Origin: Tenebrio molitor
Taxonomy: Eukaryota > Arthropoda > Insecta > Coleoptera > Tenebrionidae
NCBI RefSeq assembly: GCF_963966145.1
Contig: NC_091052.1
Span: 17,608,001-17,672,000, forward strand
Direction: 5' to 3'
DNA: 64,000 nucleotides
In this document: in pieces, positions 9,624 to 22,000 of the stretch
How the letters are laid out: each line of letters opens with the position of its first letter
Numbering within the stretch: the first letter of the stretch is position 1
Notes under the pieces: generated by a model
What the model was told of the DNA's origin: nothing
What the model saw: only the letters and a program-made list of their open reading frames with translations
The model's database searches: none
Program-made: the position numbers and the translations under genes

Positions 9624-9874
9624 AAACAAATCTTTACAGCAAAATTTGTACACAATGAAAATTTGGAAGTGACTGTTTCTCGCTCGCTCGGCTAAACTCG
9701 GCTCCCCCGAACTTACTTGAATGAGCCTTTCACCTCGGAGCGTGTGGTGTGACATGCGACGGCGTGATGAGTGACACGTGAGGATGAAACTAACTGCGCG
9801 GGAATAATGTCGCGATGCGCCTAAAGAAGTTTTCACTTCAAAAACAAATCTTTACAGTAAAATTACCCACAATG
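9624..9874. repeat. Dispersed repeat fragment between 33-bp direct repeats
   Basis: 9654-9839 matches 26427-26604 (ACACAATGAAAATTTGGAAG, ATGAGCCTTTCACCTCGGAG) and its right end matches 24287-24300 (GAAGTTTTCACTTC). It is bracketed by imperfect 33-bp direct repeats, AAACAAATCTTTACAG at 9624 and again at 9842. The left inverted end of the family is missing here. Confidence 0.6.
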
Positions 9875-10753
9875 TCAAACTAACTATAATTTAATATGTA
9901 ACTTTAATAATTAGGAAGTTAGTGGAGTATGTTTCGCACAACAGTATTTGTGATTTTAAGTTTAATGGAGTTTCCGATACGTAGAAGGAATTTTGTTACT
10001 TAGGGTTAAAAGTTCGCAGACTATTTGTCAACGTTGCCGTCAATAAATTCACCAAAGAAGATTCTATAATAAATCTATTTTTCATTCAACGCTTTCGGTA
10101 GTTACGGCAGCAAGGAAAACCCGATTACTTAATGGACTAATAATAAGATATTTAACTTGAGAGTTGAACGACGAAATGAGTTATCTTCTGTTAAGTTTCT
10201 AGTCTTTTAAAAATATCTGGGATGAAACAATTTCACCTTATCTGCCGCGTTCGGATTTCCCCTAATCGGGGAGAAAATCAACCGAGAGCCTCCCTTTTGG
10301 TTCAATACCAACCCACGTCTCGTTCCAGCAATTAAAACATTTATTTTACGAAAATAAAACAGACACCTAAAGACCGTTCGGTGAACATTATCGTCGTTTT
10401 ATCCTCCACCGCGCTGTTTAAATATTACCCTTGCTTATTTTTACGGGTGTGTAAAATTTTCCCCGCGTTTTTTCCCCTTCCAAATTCCTCGTGTCACATC
10501 AATTTCGATTACAGTCTTGTTTTCTTCATTGCGTCGTCTAATCCTTGTTGTTTGTTGCTTTGAGATTTGTAGACAACGCTCGTTCCATCTTGCACCACTT
10601 TCTATTATACAGCGCAATTTCGTAACGAAACAGTGAGTAATACGGTAAAAACGAAAATAGGGGTTCGTAAAATTGTTATTGCAAGAACACAGGTTCGCAC
10701 CGTAGGCAACGTATACTACAGTGTTTAACGAATTGCATAAATCACACACTTAC
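9875..10753 (-). other. Probable dlg1 intron downstream of the L27 exon
   Basis: Follows the splice donor GTAAGT of the exon at 10754-10887 on the - strand. No further - strand exon is visible in it. The 102-residue - strand frame here is partly read-through of the region and shows no domain. Confidence 0.45.
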
Positions 10754-10887
10754 GTCATTGTTGGTGTAAGGAGCTATGGGTCCGTCGCTGGTTTCCCACT
10801 TGTTTGCGATGCGAATGGTTTCCGCTGTTTTCTCCTGCACGGATTTTGTTTCATCTAGAAGTGTCAACTCGTAGAATTCTTGTATAT
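10754..10887 (-). CDS. dlg1: discs large 1 exon: second half of the L27 domain
   Basis: Internal exon of 134 bp on the - strand: acceptor TTTTTTGCAG (ending at 10888) and donor GAC|GTAAGTG. It starts with the last two bases of a codon (phase 1) and ends in phase 0, encoding 44 residues: IQEFYELTLLDETKS, then QEKTAETIRIANKWE, then an acidic/polar tail ending NND. The IQEFYE(L/V)TLLD signature is characteristic of the L27 domain of Dlg/SAP97 scaffolds, which dimerises with partners such as Lin-2/CASK-type proteins at septate junctions and synapses. The half upstream (starting MPV in known proteins) and the PDZ, SH3 and guanylate-kinase exons were not found in the window; they must lie outside or have been missed. 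Only L27-containing isoforms would use this exon. Confidence 0.88.
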
Positions 10888-12762
10888 CTGCAAAAAATCA
10901 TCATTACATTAATACTAGTGTAAAATTCTGCCACTGACGACGTATATTCCAAGTGGTAACGTACGTTATAATTAAAAGTTGTTCGCTCAACAAGGCCGTT
11001 AATTAAAACCCGACAGATTCGAGTTGGATTGGGTATAATCAAATTGTTTCGGATCAGACAAATAATTCACGAATTGATGGAAAAAATCCTGGAAAAAGTT
11101 TATAACGGAGCCATAAACTGAAGAGCGAGGGCAAAATATTCGAACGTTTCAACAATTCATTCATCCGTCAAATAGGTAGCAAACTAAATATCACAAAATC
11201 GAAAATTTTTGTTTTAAATTATTAAACGTTGATGGATCAATCTAGATTCATTACGTTTTTCTTATAAATCTAAATACAAATGTGCTCGGCCCTTGCTTTT
11301 GAAATTCTCTTATAAGGCGAAAAAATCTGAAAAATGGTAAGAAGTTTATGACTTTGCATTTCTGTGTAAATGAAAAAGTATCGCATATAAATCGGAATTC
11401 TCCCTGGACGTAAAAGAACAAAAACCGATAAAAAGCTTTTCAGCTTTGAAAGCGCTGACACGTATGTGCAAAATATTACAGTGCAAATGAAGATTTAGCA
11501 TGATAGTAGTAGAGAAGTAATTCTATAAATAATTATAAGATAAAAATGGGAGATTTTCAATTATGCAAGATATTTATCCCGGCGCATCCACCATAAACTA
11601 TGTCGTGAATCGTGAATCTGCTGACCGAAAGTAAATTATTTACAGTTAAAAATTACCTGGTTTCAAACATATTCTTACTGCCTCCTGAACTTCATTTATA
11701 AGCTATAGTTTCACAGTGAATATAATTTTGTGGGATCCTAGTAGGCGTTGAAAGTTTACAGACTCTTTCACCAGAAATCAAATAATGTTAGTATGATCTA
11801 CGATATGCAACTCTCAGAAGAAATTGGTTTTACGTAGATTGACAAAATATGTGCTTTACAAAGAAAATGAAATAAAAAAGAAGAAGGTAAATAACATCAG
11901 TGACTCAGTTAAAAAAGTAAACATGAAAATTCAAAAAATGGCTCAAAGTGTCCTCCATTTTACTCTAAATATCTTCTCACTCTCACTTTCTTATTTTGAA
12001 AATTATTTTGTGACATCTGTTCATTGATGTTACGACAACAGTTGGTAATCTCTTCTATTAACTCGTTTAAATTATTCATTTGTCGTTTATACACTTCGTT
12101 TTTTAAGGAGTTAAGTCAGGTGAACAGATTATTCTGAAATCAGTTACAATAATTTAACTGCTTTCGGGATCATTAGGGAGGAGCTTTTGTCCACTTGTTA
12201 CTTTGTAACAATTTAATGACATGTACTGCCAGGTACACCATTTCCCTTTTTCAACATTACCGGTAGTAACAAAAGGATTATCTGCGAGGGACTTTTCTAA
12301 AACATTTTGGCCCGGGTGGTTGGTTAAAAATTCTTCTTTGCAAGCTTGAACGCTTATGTCCATTCTCCATCTCTTTTAACACTTTTGCGGTAATAAGACA
12401 TTATAATGAACTTATTTAGTTCAAGTATTTTAACAATTACTTCTAAAATATTTGCGAGGTTATAAAATTATGCTAATTTTCAATATCTTTGTATATCACC
12501 GGAAATTATTTAGCTTTGGAAAAAGCTTTTTTTAAACAAACACACCAGAGCGGAACACACAACAAAGGAGGACTTCGAAAGCGGAAATGAGGTTAAATTG
12601 ACTTTGTGTTGACAGCTTGTGAATATTCGACAGTTTGCGATTAGTATTTTATTAATTTAAACGAGGTGGTAAATTCAAATTCAGACCCATCTGCGATCCT
12701 ACATTCTTTTATAGACAGTCTGTATATATTTTCCGTTACTTAGCAAACTGTTAGAGTTAATA
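10888..12762 (-). other. Probable dlg1 intron, nothing else recognised
   Basis: Upstream of the L27 exon on its strand. A 69-residue - strand frame (12154-12363, beginning MDISVQACKEEF) has slightly better base composition than its surroundings but no splice sites or known family; I could not assign it. Confidence 0.4.
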
Positions 12763-12996
12763 CAGTTGGTTGCAAAAAAACGAGAACTCTCAGAATAAAA
12801 TTGACAGATTTTTACTATTTTTTCATAGTGTGAAACCTTCTTACGAAAGATAGGTAAGAATTATGATCAAAATTCAATGACATTTAAAAAAATTATTTGA
12901 TAGATATTGTCAAGTAGATAATTCATTGACAAATGGACAAAACCAAATTTTCATTAGGAGCATTTTCATTTTCCGTTTTTTTTTTGCAACCAAATG
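12763..12996. mobile_element. TA-flanked MITE, family 4
   Basis: CAGTTGGTTGCAAAAAAACG at the left is inverted at the right as TTTTTTTGCAACCAAATG, with TA at both flanks. 234 bp. The GTTGCAAAAAAA terminus resembles Tc1-like ends. Small frames crossing the right end are not genes. Confidence 0.8.
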
Positions 12997-14790
12997 TACC
13001 AGGTGAGCCACGTCAACGGTTCGTCGTTTCTCGATGACGAAGCTGTCATGTAGCTCGCATTTGCCGCTTATTGTTTTTCTTTGTTTAAAAATAAACATTA
13101 CTGAAATTCGGTGATTTAGGTTCTGTCCTTTGCAAGATCTCTTTTCGTCGCTCGGCAACTTCGAAAAACACTACCCTGATCCCGATAAAACTTGATGGGG
13201 GAGATGTATCGGCGATTTATGGCCTTAATTTTATTCTAGATGCTATTTACGTCAATAAAAAAATGTTTTATAAACAGTAATCAGCTATCCAGTATGCGAT
13301 AACGTCGATCAAAATTCTTTATGCGAACTCTTGCCTTTTCCTTTATGGACCCATACGACGCAACGTGGCAATTCATAAAGTTTGTAGTTTGAAGTAAGTA
13401 TTTAAAATGTTATTTAAGAAAGAAACAAAGAGAAGCTAATATTTAAATTAATATTCAACAGGTTGAAGGGAAAAAGTTACGGAGAAAATCTATTTAAATA
13501 GCAGCGCATTTTCCTTTCTGAAAGGTGTGTCGGCCGTGTTCACAGCGAAAATAACTTGTGAAAATGTGTCAATCTGGTGCGTACTGACCTGTCAAACGAA
13601 ATATTTCACGTCGGCGAACTTCTGAAAAGACGGTCTATCACCAGTCAACCCCACTAGCAGAAAAACCTATAAATTTTAAACTGGAACTGAGATCTTGTAG
13701 CCAAAGTTAACCGATAAAGACTGCGTTTAAATTCTCCTGATGGTTCACGTAAAGACCCCCAATAATCTGTTGACAGTTAAAATAAATAGGAAAAAAAAAC
13801 TGTATTCCTTGTTGACGTTCCATTAGAAAAGTGTATAACATCAAAAAATATAAAGAGCGAAGTCGCGAGAAGCGTACATTTTTCACGTCACCGTGCCACT
13901 TTCCACATCGATTTTTTTGAAAGTGCCTCGGGGATTTAAAAGTAAATGAACAAGTCAGAAATATTTATGAAGGTGTAAAGCTTGTTATGTATCACACTGA
14001 CACCCTATCAAATATTTACTTAAATTAGGAGCAATCTTCACGACGACACGTGTACAAACGATCCAAGGACAAATCTGGAACGAGTTGAAATTTTAATATC
14101 AATATTCACCGAGTTGTACTTCGAAACAAGTCATTTAGGGAAAAGCGAGAACCTGCTCTGTCCGAAGCGCCACTCGGCAAATGATGCCTCCGTGCACACG
14201 TCCAGTCTAGAATTCCAAATTGGAAATGGATGTCATCCACGAAGAGGATTTGGATTGGGAGCTGTTAGATCAAAAAGGCATCGGATCGATGAAATCGCCT
14301 CCCAAATGAAGATAAACATAACGCCCCAACATCATTTGATCTAAGCCGTTCCTCATATGAACAAATGCTCACCAGGAACGTGAAGAGACAACGGCGAATT
14401 GTCATGTGTATTGTTGATGTTGACTCAAGCGAAATAAATGGATTTTAGCTTCTATACAACATACGTGTCTCGGTTCCAACGATTCTTGGATAAATGGCGA
14501 TTGCCATGTGTATTAGATGTGCTCTGATTTTAAATGCGAAACTGGAAAACTAACGGCGATATTAGTTTCTCGAGAGAGGTATGTTTTTATCACGATCGCA
14601 ACATCTAATATATACGTTCACGGCTTTTCGGGTTTACGTCGAAACAGAAATGGGTATTCTCATGTATCTAATAAAGGGAGAAGACAACGGATGATATTTT
14701 TTGCAACAGTTGCCTCATTCCTGAGTCGACTTGAGCGTAACGTTGAAAACACATTTTTTAATATATTTATAATAATATTTTTTTTCTACC
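12997..14790. other. No gene seen
   Basis: Non-repetitive as far as I can see. The 76-residue + frame at 14114-14344 lacks splice sites or domain features. Confidence 0.4.
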
Positions 14791-14850
14791 ACCGCTAATG
14801 TAAATAGCGAAAATCGCACCAACAACCCCTCTAGTAAACGCTTCCTTACT
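14791..14850 (+). repeat. Conserved 60-bp head block, copy B
   Basis: CCGCTAATGTAAATAGCG to TAAACGCTTCCTTAC, almost the same as 4824-4881 and, as there, preceded by TTTCT (14783-14787 region). Confidence 0.75.
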
Positions 14851-14980
14851 ATAGTATATGTATTACTCGAGTAGTAACGAGATTACGGACAGGTGGATTT
14901 ACATTACTCGCTCCTTCGTTGCTTGTATGTAATTTATCCACTTGTACGTAATATGCTCTTTACTACTCTCGTAATGTAAT
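14851..14980. repeat. Foldback hairpin, copy B
   Basis: ATTACTCGAGTAGTAACGAG on the left pairs with ACTACTCTCGTAATGTAAT on the right; the loop has ACTCGCTCCTTCGTTGC at 14906-14922. Same family as 5436-5560, here directly after the head block with no exon between. Confidence 0.78.
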
Positions 14981-15188
14981 ATACCATTAAAATGAAATGA
15001 TGACGACATGAATGAAATGATTAATAATTCATAATAAAACACTGAGTTCATTAATACAGAATCCACATTTATTGTGTATTGGATATTATTGCGTACCTTG
15101 TGACGTATCTGAAATTCAACACTGCAATGTAACAGTATAACATTGTTACGACAGATTACACGTACTGGTTGGTATACGATGAGGTATA

Positions 15189-15332
15189 CAGGATAATTCA
15201 CGAGTGATAATGGGCCCGACGGAATTGAAAATGCAACCCGCACTACATTTCCGAAAAAAGCTGGCTATTGAAATTAAAATATCCAGCTTTTTTCGAAAAT
15301 GTATTGTGGGTTGCATTTTCAATTCCGTCGGG
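15189..15332. mobile_element. Palindromic MITE-like element, right end lost
   Basis: 15215-15264 and 15283-15332 are inverted copies matching at about 47 of 50 positions (CCCGACGGAATTGAAAATGC at the outer edge, AAAAAAGCTGG inside). To the left, CAGGATAATTCACGAGTGAT resembles the left end of the MITE at 63062, but no matching right end follows 15332. Confidence 0.72.
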
Positions 15333-16166
15333 TCAGGTCAGATCAGGTCATTTTGCGTTTAATTTGGTAGTAAAAGCTGTCTGTTGATTTAGATTATGTT
15401 TTTCTAAGTTTGAGGTTATAAACAGCGTCAATGTCTAGTGTATTGTTGTCAGTTTTACCAGTTTGCAATAGAAGAATACTCAAACATCGTGGAAAATTCA
15501 GCAACATGGTAACACGACACATAATAATATGTACATATGTTCATTTTGATAAGTTCGCATGTCCGCACTTTAGTGACGGAATCAAACAACGTTAAAAAAA
15601 TAAATCACAACCTCCCATTATGCCAAAATAACGTGGACGGTGTTTAGTCAAACATATCATGTAAAAAAAATATTACAGCGAACTAGCTGAAAGCATAAAA
15701 TCCTGCAACAATAAAAAATTCATATTTTTAAAATCTAAAAGACAAACTAAATTGAAAAAATATAAAAACGTCGGTCAACATAACGAAAGTTGTTATATCC
15801 TCATTTGCACCAAATATGACTAGACAAAAATTGCAAAATTGATTACTTTTTTTATTATACATGTAAAAAAAATTAAATAAAAAACCTTGCCTCTTTAAAA
15901 GTACACTAATGCCACCACGGAGGAGATTATTTTAACTTTTTCGGTTGTTCCAATTCCAAAGTATTCTCATCTTTCTAAATCAGAGCATTCAATGAAGGCT
16001 TGTTTAAGAACAAATTCACCACAAAGAGCATATTAAAAGTTCAATAACTCGGAGACTTTATGTAGTTTGACGCAAAACCGAGATGGTTTTCATCTGTGGT
16101 TTTTCCTTCATGAAGAGTGCCTATGTTCAAATTTACCTTTCAAGAATTACAGATATTACAGATATA
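15333..16166. other. No gene seen
   Basis: AT-rich; contains a short GTCAGGTCAGATCAGGTCA direct reiteration at ~15332-15350. No coding signal. Confidence 0.4.
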
Positions 16167-16544
16167 CAGGGTGTCAGAATTCCAGCGACAAACGTTCAGA
16201 GCTAATTCTATGATTAAAAATAAACATAAAACTCTTAATACATGTGGGGTCAAAAACGCTTAGTTTGCGAGATAATCCACAAAAAAAAAGGCAAAAACAA
16301 TTACGATCTGAATTGAATACAGCCTAATTTAATCTAACGAAAAATACGGAAATTTTGGCCAGCTATAGTTCACTTTTGGATGGCCGCGATTGTACCAATA
16401 AATTTCAGCTTTTGTTGCTGGTAAAATTTTTAATCGATTATCTCGCAAACTAAGCGTTTTTGACCCCATATGTAGCAAGAGTGTTATGTTTATTTTTGAT
16501 CATAGAATTAGCCCTGAATGTTTGTCGGTGAAATTCTGACACTG
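16167..16544. mobile_element. TA-flanked MITE, family 5, with ~112-bp inverted ends
   Basis: CAGGGTGTCAGAATTCCAGC at the left and GTGAAATTCTGACACTG at the right; arms 16167-16278 and 16436-16544 match closely through GGGGTCAAAAACGCTTAG and TTTGCGAGATAATC. TA flanks both ends. Non-coding; short frames overlapping the right arm are by-products. Confidence 0.88.
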
Positions 16545-17610
16545 TATACTAATCATTTTAATATCAATAACATTGTTTGGCATTCTTCTCCCTGGCTTAC
16601 CCCGAAAAACAGCGACTGTTTCGTTCCTCTCTATTTCAACAGACAAGAACTGAAAATCTTCGAAATTATTTGCATATTTTGGAAAAAAAAACAACAAAAA
16701 AAAATCAAAAATAAAGATTGATTAATTTTCAGACGCTGTTGAAACCTTGACTCTTCATAAACATTAATTTTATGTTTCGACCGAAAACACTTTTTAAAAA
16801 ATAATAACTTTATTAAACACAAGTTACAAAATTAAATACGAATACGACAGTGAGTGTCGTGCACAAAGATGGTAAGAAAATGCCCCCGTGTGGACGTTAC
16901 GTTTGTCTTATATAGGGAGTGATAATAAAAAAAAGAAGATTAACGACTAAGTGACATCCACACGTTTACAGAAAGTAAAAAAAAATGACATGTGAATCAA
17001 ATCTGAGTAGGCAAAATAGTAATATGATACAAACGAAATATTGGGGGTGTGAACTAAATCTGAGTAGATAAATTAGGGTCAGGGTCAGTTATCACTTCGT
17101 CCGGGATGGTGCACTGTGGGAAACTAGCTTAGCACTGCACTGGGATATAACATTAATTTTTTAAGACATACTTGACTTCTTAGCTGAAAATCAAATCTAT
17201 TTTCAATTTTTAGTTTACGACCAAGCTGTTCACAGCTTTTTTAATGGAAGAGCTTTGATACATTCATTCGCGTACAGATGTTCACGTGGCTTTGAACGGT
17301 AAGTTAAAGTGCTTTTTATGTGGAAATTTGTTGTAAACCAACAAAAGTTTCTGTAGTCTAATGAAACAAGTATTATTTTTCAAAAAAAAATATTTATTTT
17401 TATTTTTTTGTATTACTATTTTGTGTTCGACTTGTTACTCCGATAACCGTGCACTAACTAATTTCCTAAAGCAACGGTTACAATAAAAACAGGAAACAAT
17501 AATCTTCTTCCCTATACTTATAAATTGCTTAATTTCTGTTGTCGCTGTAAAAGTCAGTGAAAAGATTCGTTGTGCCGATTGTCTTTTACATTCATGTTAA
17601 AGTACGTATA
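16545..17610. other. No gene seen
   Basis: AT-rich with poly(A)-like tracts near 16680-16715 and 17380-17410. No supported feature. Confidence 0.4.
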
Positions 17611-17931
17611 CAGGTTGTATCTAAAATACGTGTGTTAATTTTAACCAGCGGAGGAACTCGCCAATTTATGATATTAACTAGTCTCTATTTTCTTGTAATC
17701 ATGTGAATTTTAATTTTGATTACATATTTAATTCTTTCTGTAACAATGTAACTTTTTTGACAAGGCTCTGTTTCTATCACAACAGAAAATTTTCGGCCTT
17801 ACCATAGGTATGGTAATTTACCTCAAATTTTAAATCAATTTGTGACGCTTTTTCGTAAAAAATTGAAAAAACGTGTCATTTAACAAGCTCTGCTACGTGT
17901 TAAAATTAGCACACGTATTTTAGATACACCT
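17611..17931. mobile_element. TA-flanked MITE, family 6
   Basis: Left CAGGTTGTATCTAAAATACG and right CGTATTTTAGATACACCT are inverted copies extending through GTGTGTTAATTTTAAC. TA precedes the left end and a TATATA run follows the right end, so the right boundary is accurate to a few bases. Confidence 0.8.
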
Positions 17932-18187
17932 ATATATATGTATATCCACTTTCAAAATTAGTGCACCACCGAAAAGAATGTAAGATACAGGGTTGAAATT
18001 TGAGTAAAATACTCATATACAGCCAAGTTGGAAAATGATAAATTATACAGGGTTAAAAGTATATCTCTCTTGTAGTTACCACGATTTTTTAGCGTCATAT
18101 CCATAAAATAAAATTTCAATTTTGAAAGAAACTTTGGTTGTGATAACAAGTTTTTTTGCTTCTGTCGCATGTTTGCTAATTTTCAAA

Positions 18188-19088
18188 ATGCCTCCTGCAC
18201 GAAGACGTATCAATTTTCAACAAATGTCCGAGTTTCAAAAAATTGGCATGAGAGAATGTAGGCTTAGGAAAATTGGTAGACCTTTGGGTATCCATCATTC
18301 GACACCATCAAGAATTTGGCGTGCATGATCTCAGGAAGGTCTCCCTCAACATCATCGAGGAGTTGAACGTCCACGAATTACAACAAATCGCGTAGATCGG
18401 CGTCTTCAATACATGGCTACCAGGGACAGAGTTCAACCAACAGCATCTGTGGGTATGAAGTGGAGAAGAGCATTAGGATGCAGGATCACAATAAGCTCTA
18501 CAGAGAGTTGCTAGACGGCAGTGGTGTCAAGAAAGGCGATAGTGGGTGGACAAATGGGATCATATTGTGTATAGCGACGAATCAAGGTTTTGTTGGTGGC
18601 AATGATGGCAGGATATTCTGGTGAAAGACCAAATTTGCAATTTGCCTTAAGAGGCCATACAAGCCAGACGCCTGGCGTGATAGTGTGGGGTGGCGTGTGA
18701 TTCGGATCCCCATCACGTCAAGTTTTGATCAGGGGTTTACTAAATCATATCAATACATCGACGAGATTCTGAAACCGGTAGTGTTGGATTTCTTAGAAAC
18801 AGTCCCTGGTAGGTAGTACTTTTCAACAGGAGTAGGTACAATGAAATTTTTAGAAGAATGTCAGGTGGACATTCTTGGCCCGCTCGATCTCCAGACTTAT
18901 CGCCCATTGCACATGTGAGGAGTGTTATGGGTCGAAGTTTAAGAACTCTCCCTAAATAACTTACAAGACCTTGAACGCCACCTTCAGAGTGGCCTGTGAT
19001 GGGGGATACATCGATAACCCAATAAGAAACATACCACGACGTTGTTAATGCCTGCATTAGAGCCAGAGGCGATATAAATCGTTATTAA
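18188..19088 (+). pseudogene. Degenerate Tc1-like transposase
   Basis: Begins MPPARRRINFQQMSEFQ with a helix-turn-helix-type N-terminus (IGRPLGIHHSTPSRIWR). TGA at 18326 interrupts it, then the same frame continues RGVERPRITTNRVDRRLQ. Further motifs appear in shifting frames: WDHIVYSDESRF (catalytic-core Asp region), VIVWGG, YIDEILKPVVLDFL, WPARSPDLSPIAH and a C-terminus ACIRARGDINRY ending at TAA 19088. In active Tc1-like enzymes the last acidic residue reads PIE; here it reads PIA. About 300 residues of the family have been reduced by stops, frameshifts and a mid-region loss. Terminal repeats could not be fixed, though CAGGGTT strings occur at 17990 and 18042. Confidence 0.8.
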
Positions 19089-22000
19089 TTTTTTTTTATT
19101 TGTTTTTACGTCTTTTCTTATTTAAAACTTCATCAATTCATGTTTCATGCAGGAGATTCCTTCTACTTCCAACTTAATCATAACATGAATAAATTGTTTT
19201 GTGAAAAAATTATAAAGGATTTTTTTATTCGTTTTAAGGTGTAAAATTTGAATTTGTAGTAAATTTACAGCCGTAACAATACACCTCTTAATTATTTTGT
19301 ATTCAAATACAATTTTTCGTTACAACTGAAAACACCTAAAAGTGAATATAATTTCACCTTGTCATTTTTTTAATACTTAATTAAGACAAAATTTCACTGA
19401 TTTAGCAAATAGTTACAGTTTTAGGTCGGTATGAACATAACGTTAGTTAGAGCAATCAGTTCGACCGGGATTTATTAATTATTTAGATTAATAAATCGCA
19501 GCTTGCAAAACCGTACCGTCACATTTCTCATTTCCCGTTCGTTGTGTTTATTTGCTTCGACAACAGCCTGCTGTGGGTTATTTATTTCCGCGAAACCATC
19601 CAATTTGTTTCGGGATTTTTTCCACATATCGATATATACTGAAAAACCAGAAATGTATTTCAACTAGTAAATCTGTCTCCGCCGCTACCTCATTTGTCTT
19701 CAGAGTGGAAGTCGTTAACCGCTGGAGATGTGGAGTTTCCCATGTGCGAGAATTTACGCGTGTGCAGGTAAATGGTTTGATATAATTCGTGGGACTTGAT
19801 AAGTACGCATAATTACTAATGGTGTGGCCAAACCAGCACAAATAGTTTTCGCTACGTATTTCATTCCGGACGTTAATCCGAACGCATAGTCACCGCGAAA
19901 CAAGTAGCTTCTGCCCGGAAACCCGGACTGATTTATATCATAGCGGCAATTTATCGCGTCACGTAAATGTTATAGTAATTGATAAACATGATCCCACGAG
20001 ATCAAGCTAGATGATGTGAGTTTAATGGAAAATAATCATAAAAGTGTGGTCGCTCGTAAAAAAGTGTTTTACTCTTCCCTAATCCCCAACTGCCAAACTG
20101 CAAACCGTGCAATTTTTCTAATAATTACCCCAGAATTTTAGCACAATTTAATTGGCAACGAACATGCGATGTTATTATAAAAATCCCCCCCAAACGAAAC
20201 TCGCTAGATTTTATTGAGTGCCATTTCCCAACGCCGGTACAGTTTTCAGCATCCTTTGTTGTCCCAAAAAGAGAAAAAATTAAAACAATTAAAGGACGCC
20301 TTGTGTGTGCCGCTTTAATCCTTGCGAATTAGAGTGGCGCAAAGAATTGGAGATTATAGTCGTGTAAATTCGCAACATTTGTTTTAATCAAGGTTCGGAA
20401 TAACGAAAACAGAATCGTGCCCGGAACTTTAATATCTGTCTTTGAACTTGCGAACGGCGGTATCGAAAAGTGACATTTCCGTGTAATTTCCAAGAAACGA
20501 AGTGAGATGGCAACATGTCGATAAAATAAAAGACAGACGAATTTCGAACTTTCCTTCTGCCCTGGTTTACGATTAGCTCTCCCGCTAATCAGTACAAGTG
20601 GGCGCCCAGGGAATTATTCCTGAAACTCTGCGAGGACGAGAAAAAAAACTAGTTATACCGAGTATCCTCTTTCAAATGCTCACCAGGTCCTTTTTGTAAT
20701 GTAATTAAGGGAGTAATGGGACGCTGAAACTTCTTATAGCCCTGCTTTATTTAACTATTACCGAGAGGGCAAACTCTTCTGAAACTTTCGCCCGGTTTAT
20801 TAACACGACACCTGAAAAATCCTGTTTTGACTGGGGGAACGGAAGTGACATAAATTATTTATGACTAAGAGCACAAGGATAGCATCGTTTTAGGAAAATT
20901 AACATAACAACGTATCAAACTAGAAATTTCTGATTCACAGGGCAAAGTAAATTATTTAAGACGAAACATTACAAATTCGTGGACAAACAAATAATATCAA
21001 CAGTTATCATTATCGTAAGTTGCAACATGTATTTGTTTTTTTCTACTGAATATCGACCGGTGATGGAATAAGCACACATCACTTTTATTTTTCAGCAAAG
21101 GTAATGGATAATTCCTGTATCCTTTCCGTTAGAGTTTCGATTTAATGGCCGCCATGAATCTTTATTAGAACCAATTTATATACTTTGTGCAGTGGTCTTT
21201 GCAAAAAGTCGAATTCTCCCGATACTTTCCACTTGGTTTCCATTATGAAATTTATTTCTTATTTTCGTGAATTAAAAGTGATTGATATGATAGTAACTTA
21301 TCATTAGCCATTAAGGGAAGTATAAAAATAACCCCAGTTGTTATAAAACTTCGGATTGAATCATAAAAATGTTTACAGTCCGCTTAACCATTTGAAATGC
21401 GATTGCACGATTAAAATCCACATTGGAAGATGGCTTTGTCACGCTATCATCATCTCGGAAGAATGCGGAAGAATGGAAAGCAATTTTGCGGAGGAAAACG
21501 CAATTAAGGCCATAAAGCAAATTTTTCCATCAAACTAATCTGAAAAACAAATGCGCATAAATTCCTTGGTGAACGTAATCAAGCCTCTTTTATCATCCCC
21601 TTTAGTTTGAGTTGAAATGCACATAAATTAAGAGATTTCCAGAAACAATGAAATATTTTTAGGGTCATTCGTGCGCACACGTTAATTCCGGGAGGATGTT
21701 TATTATATGTAGGTGCGAGACCCAAATAATTTCGTCCTCCCGGAACGTGATTTACGATTTGTTTACCACTTTTATGGAATATATTAAAACGTTACGACCC
21801 TTATTCGTTCGTAATATGGAAAATTCTCCCATTTAATTCTTTAACATAATTGTGGGTACACCACAAAATAAAAAACCAAGCTTTGAACTTGACTTGCTTG
21901 AAATTAAATTTAATATTCGAAGGACTACATGACTGTGACGTATCGTCAAATTGAAAAAGCTAACACTGAAAGTGTTTTATTTAGCTTTCAACTTGGAACC

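Noticed and set aside
12154..12363. 69-residue - strand frame MDISVQACKEEF as a gene
   Set aside because: No domain, splice sites or partner exon. An overlapping ATG in another frame is equally good. Kept only as a note.
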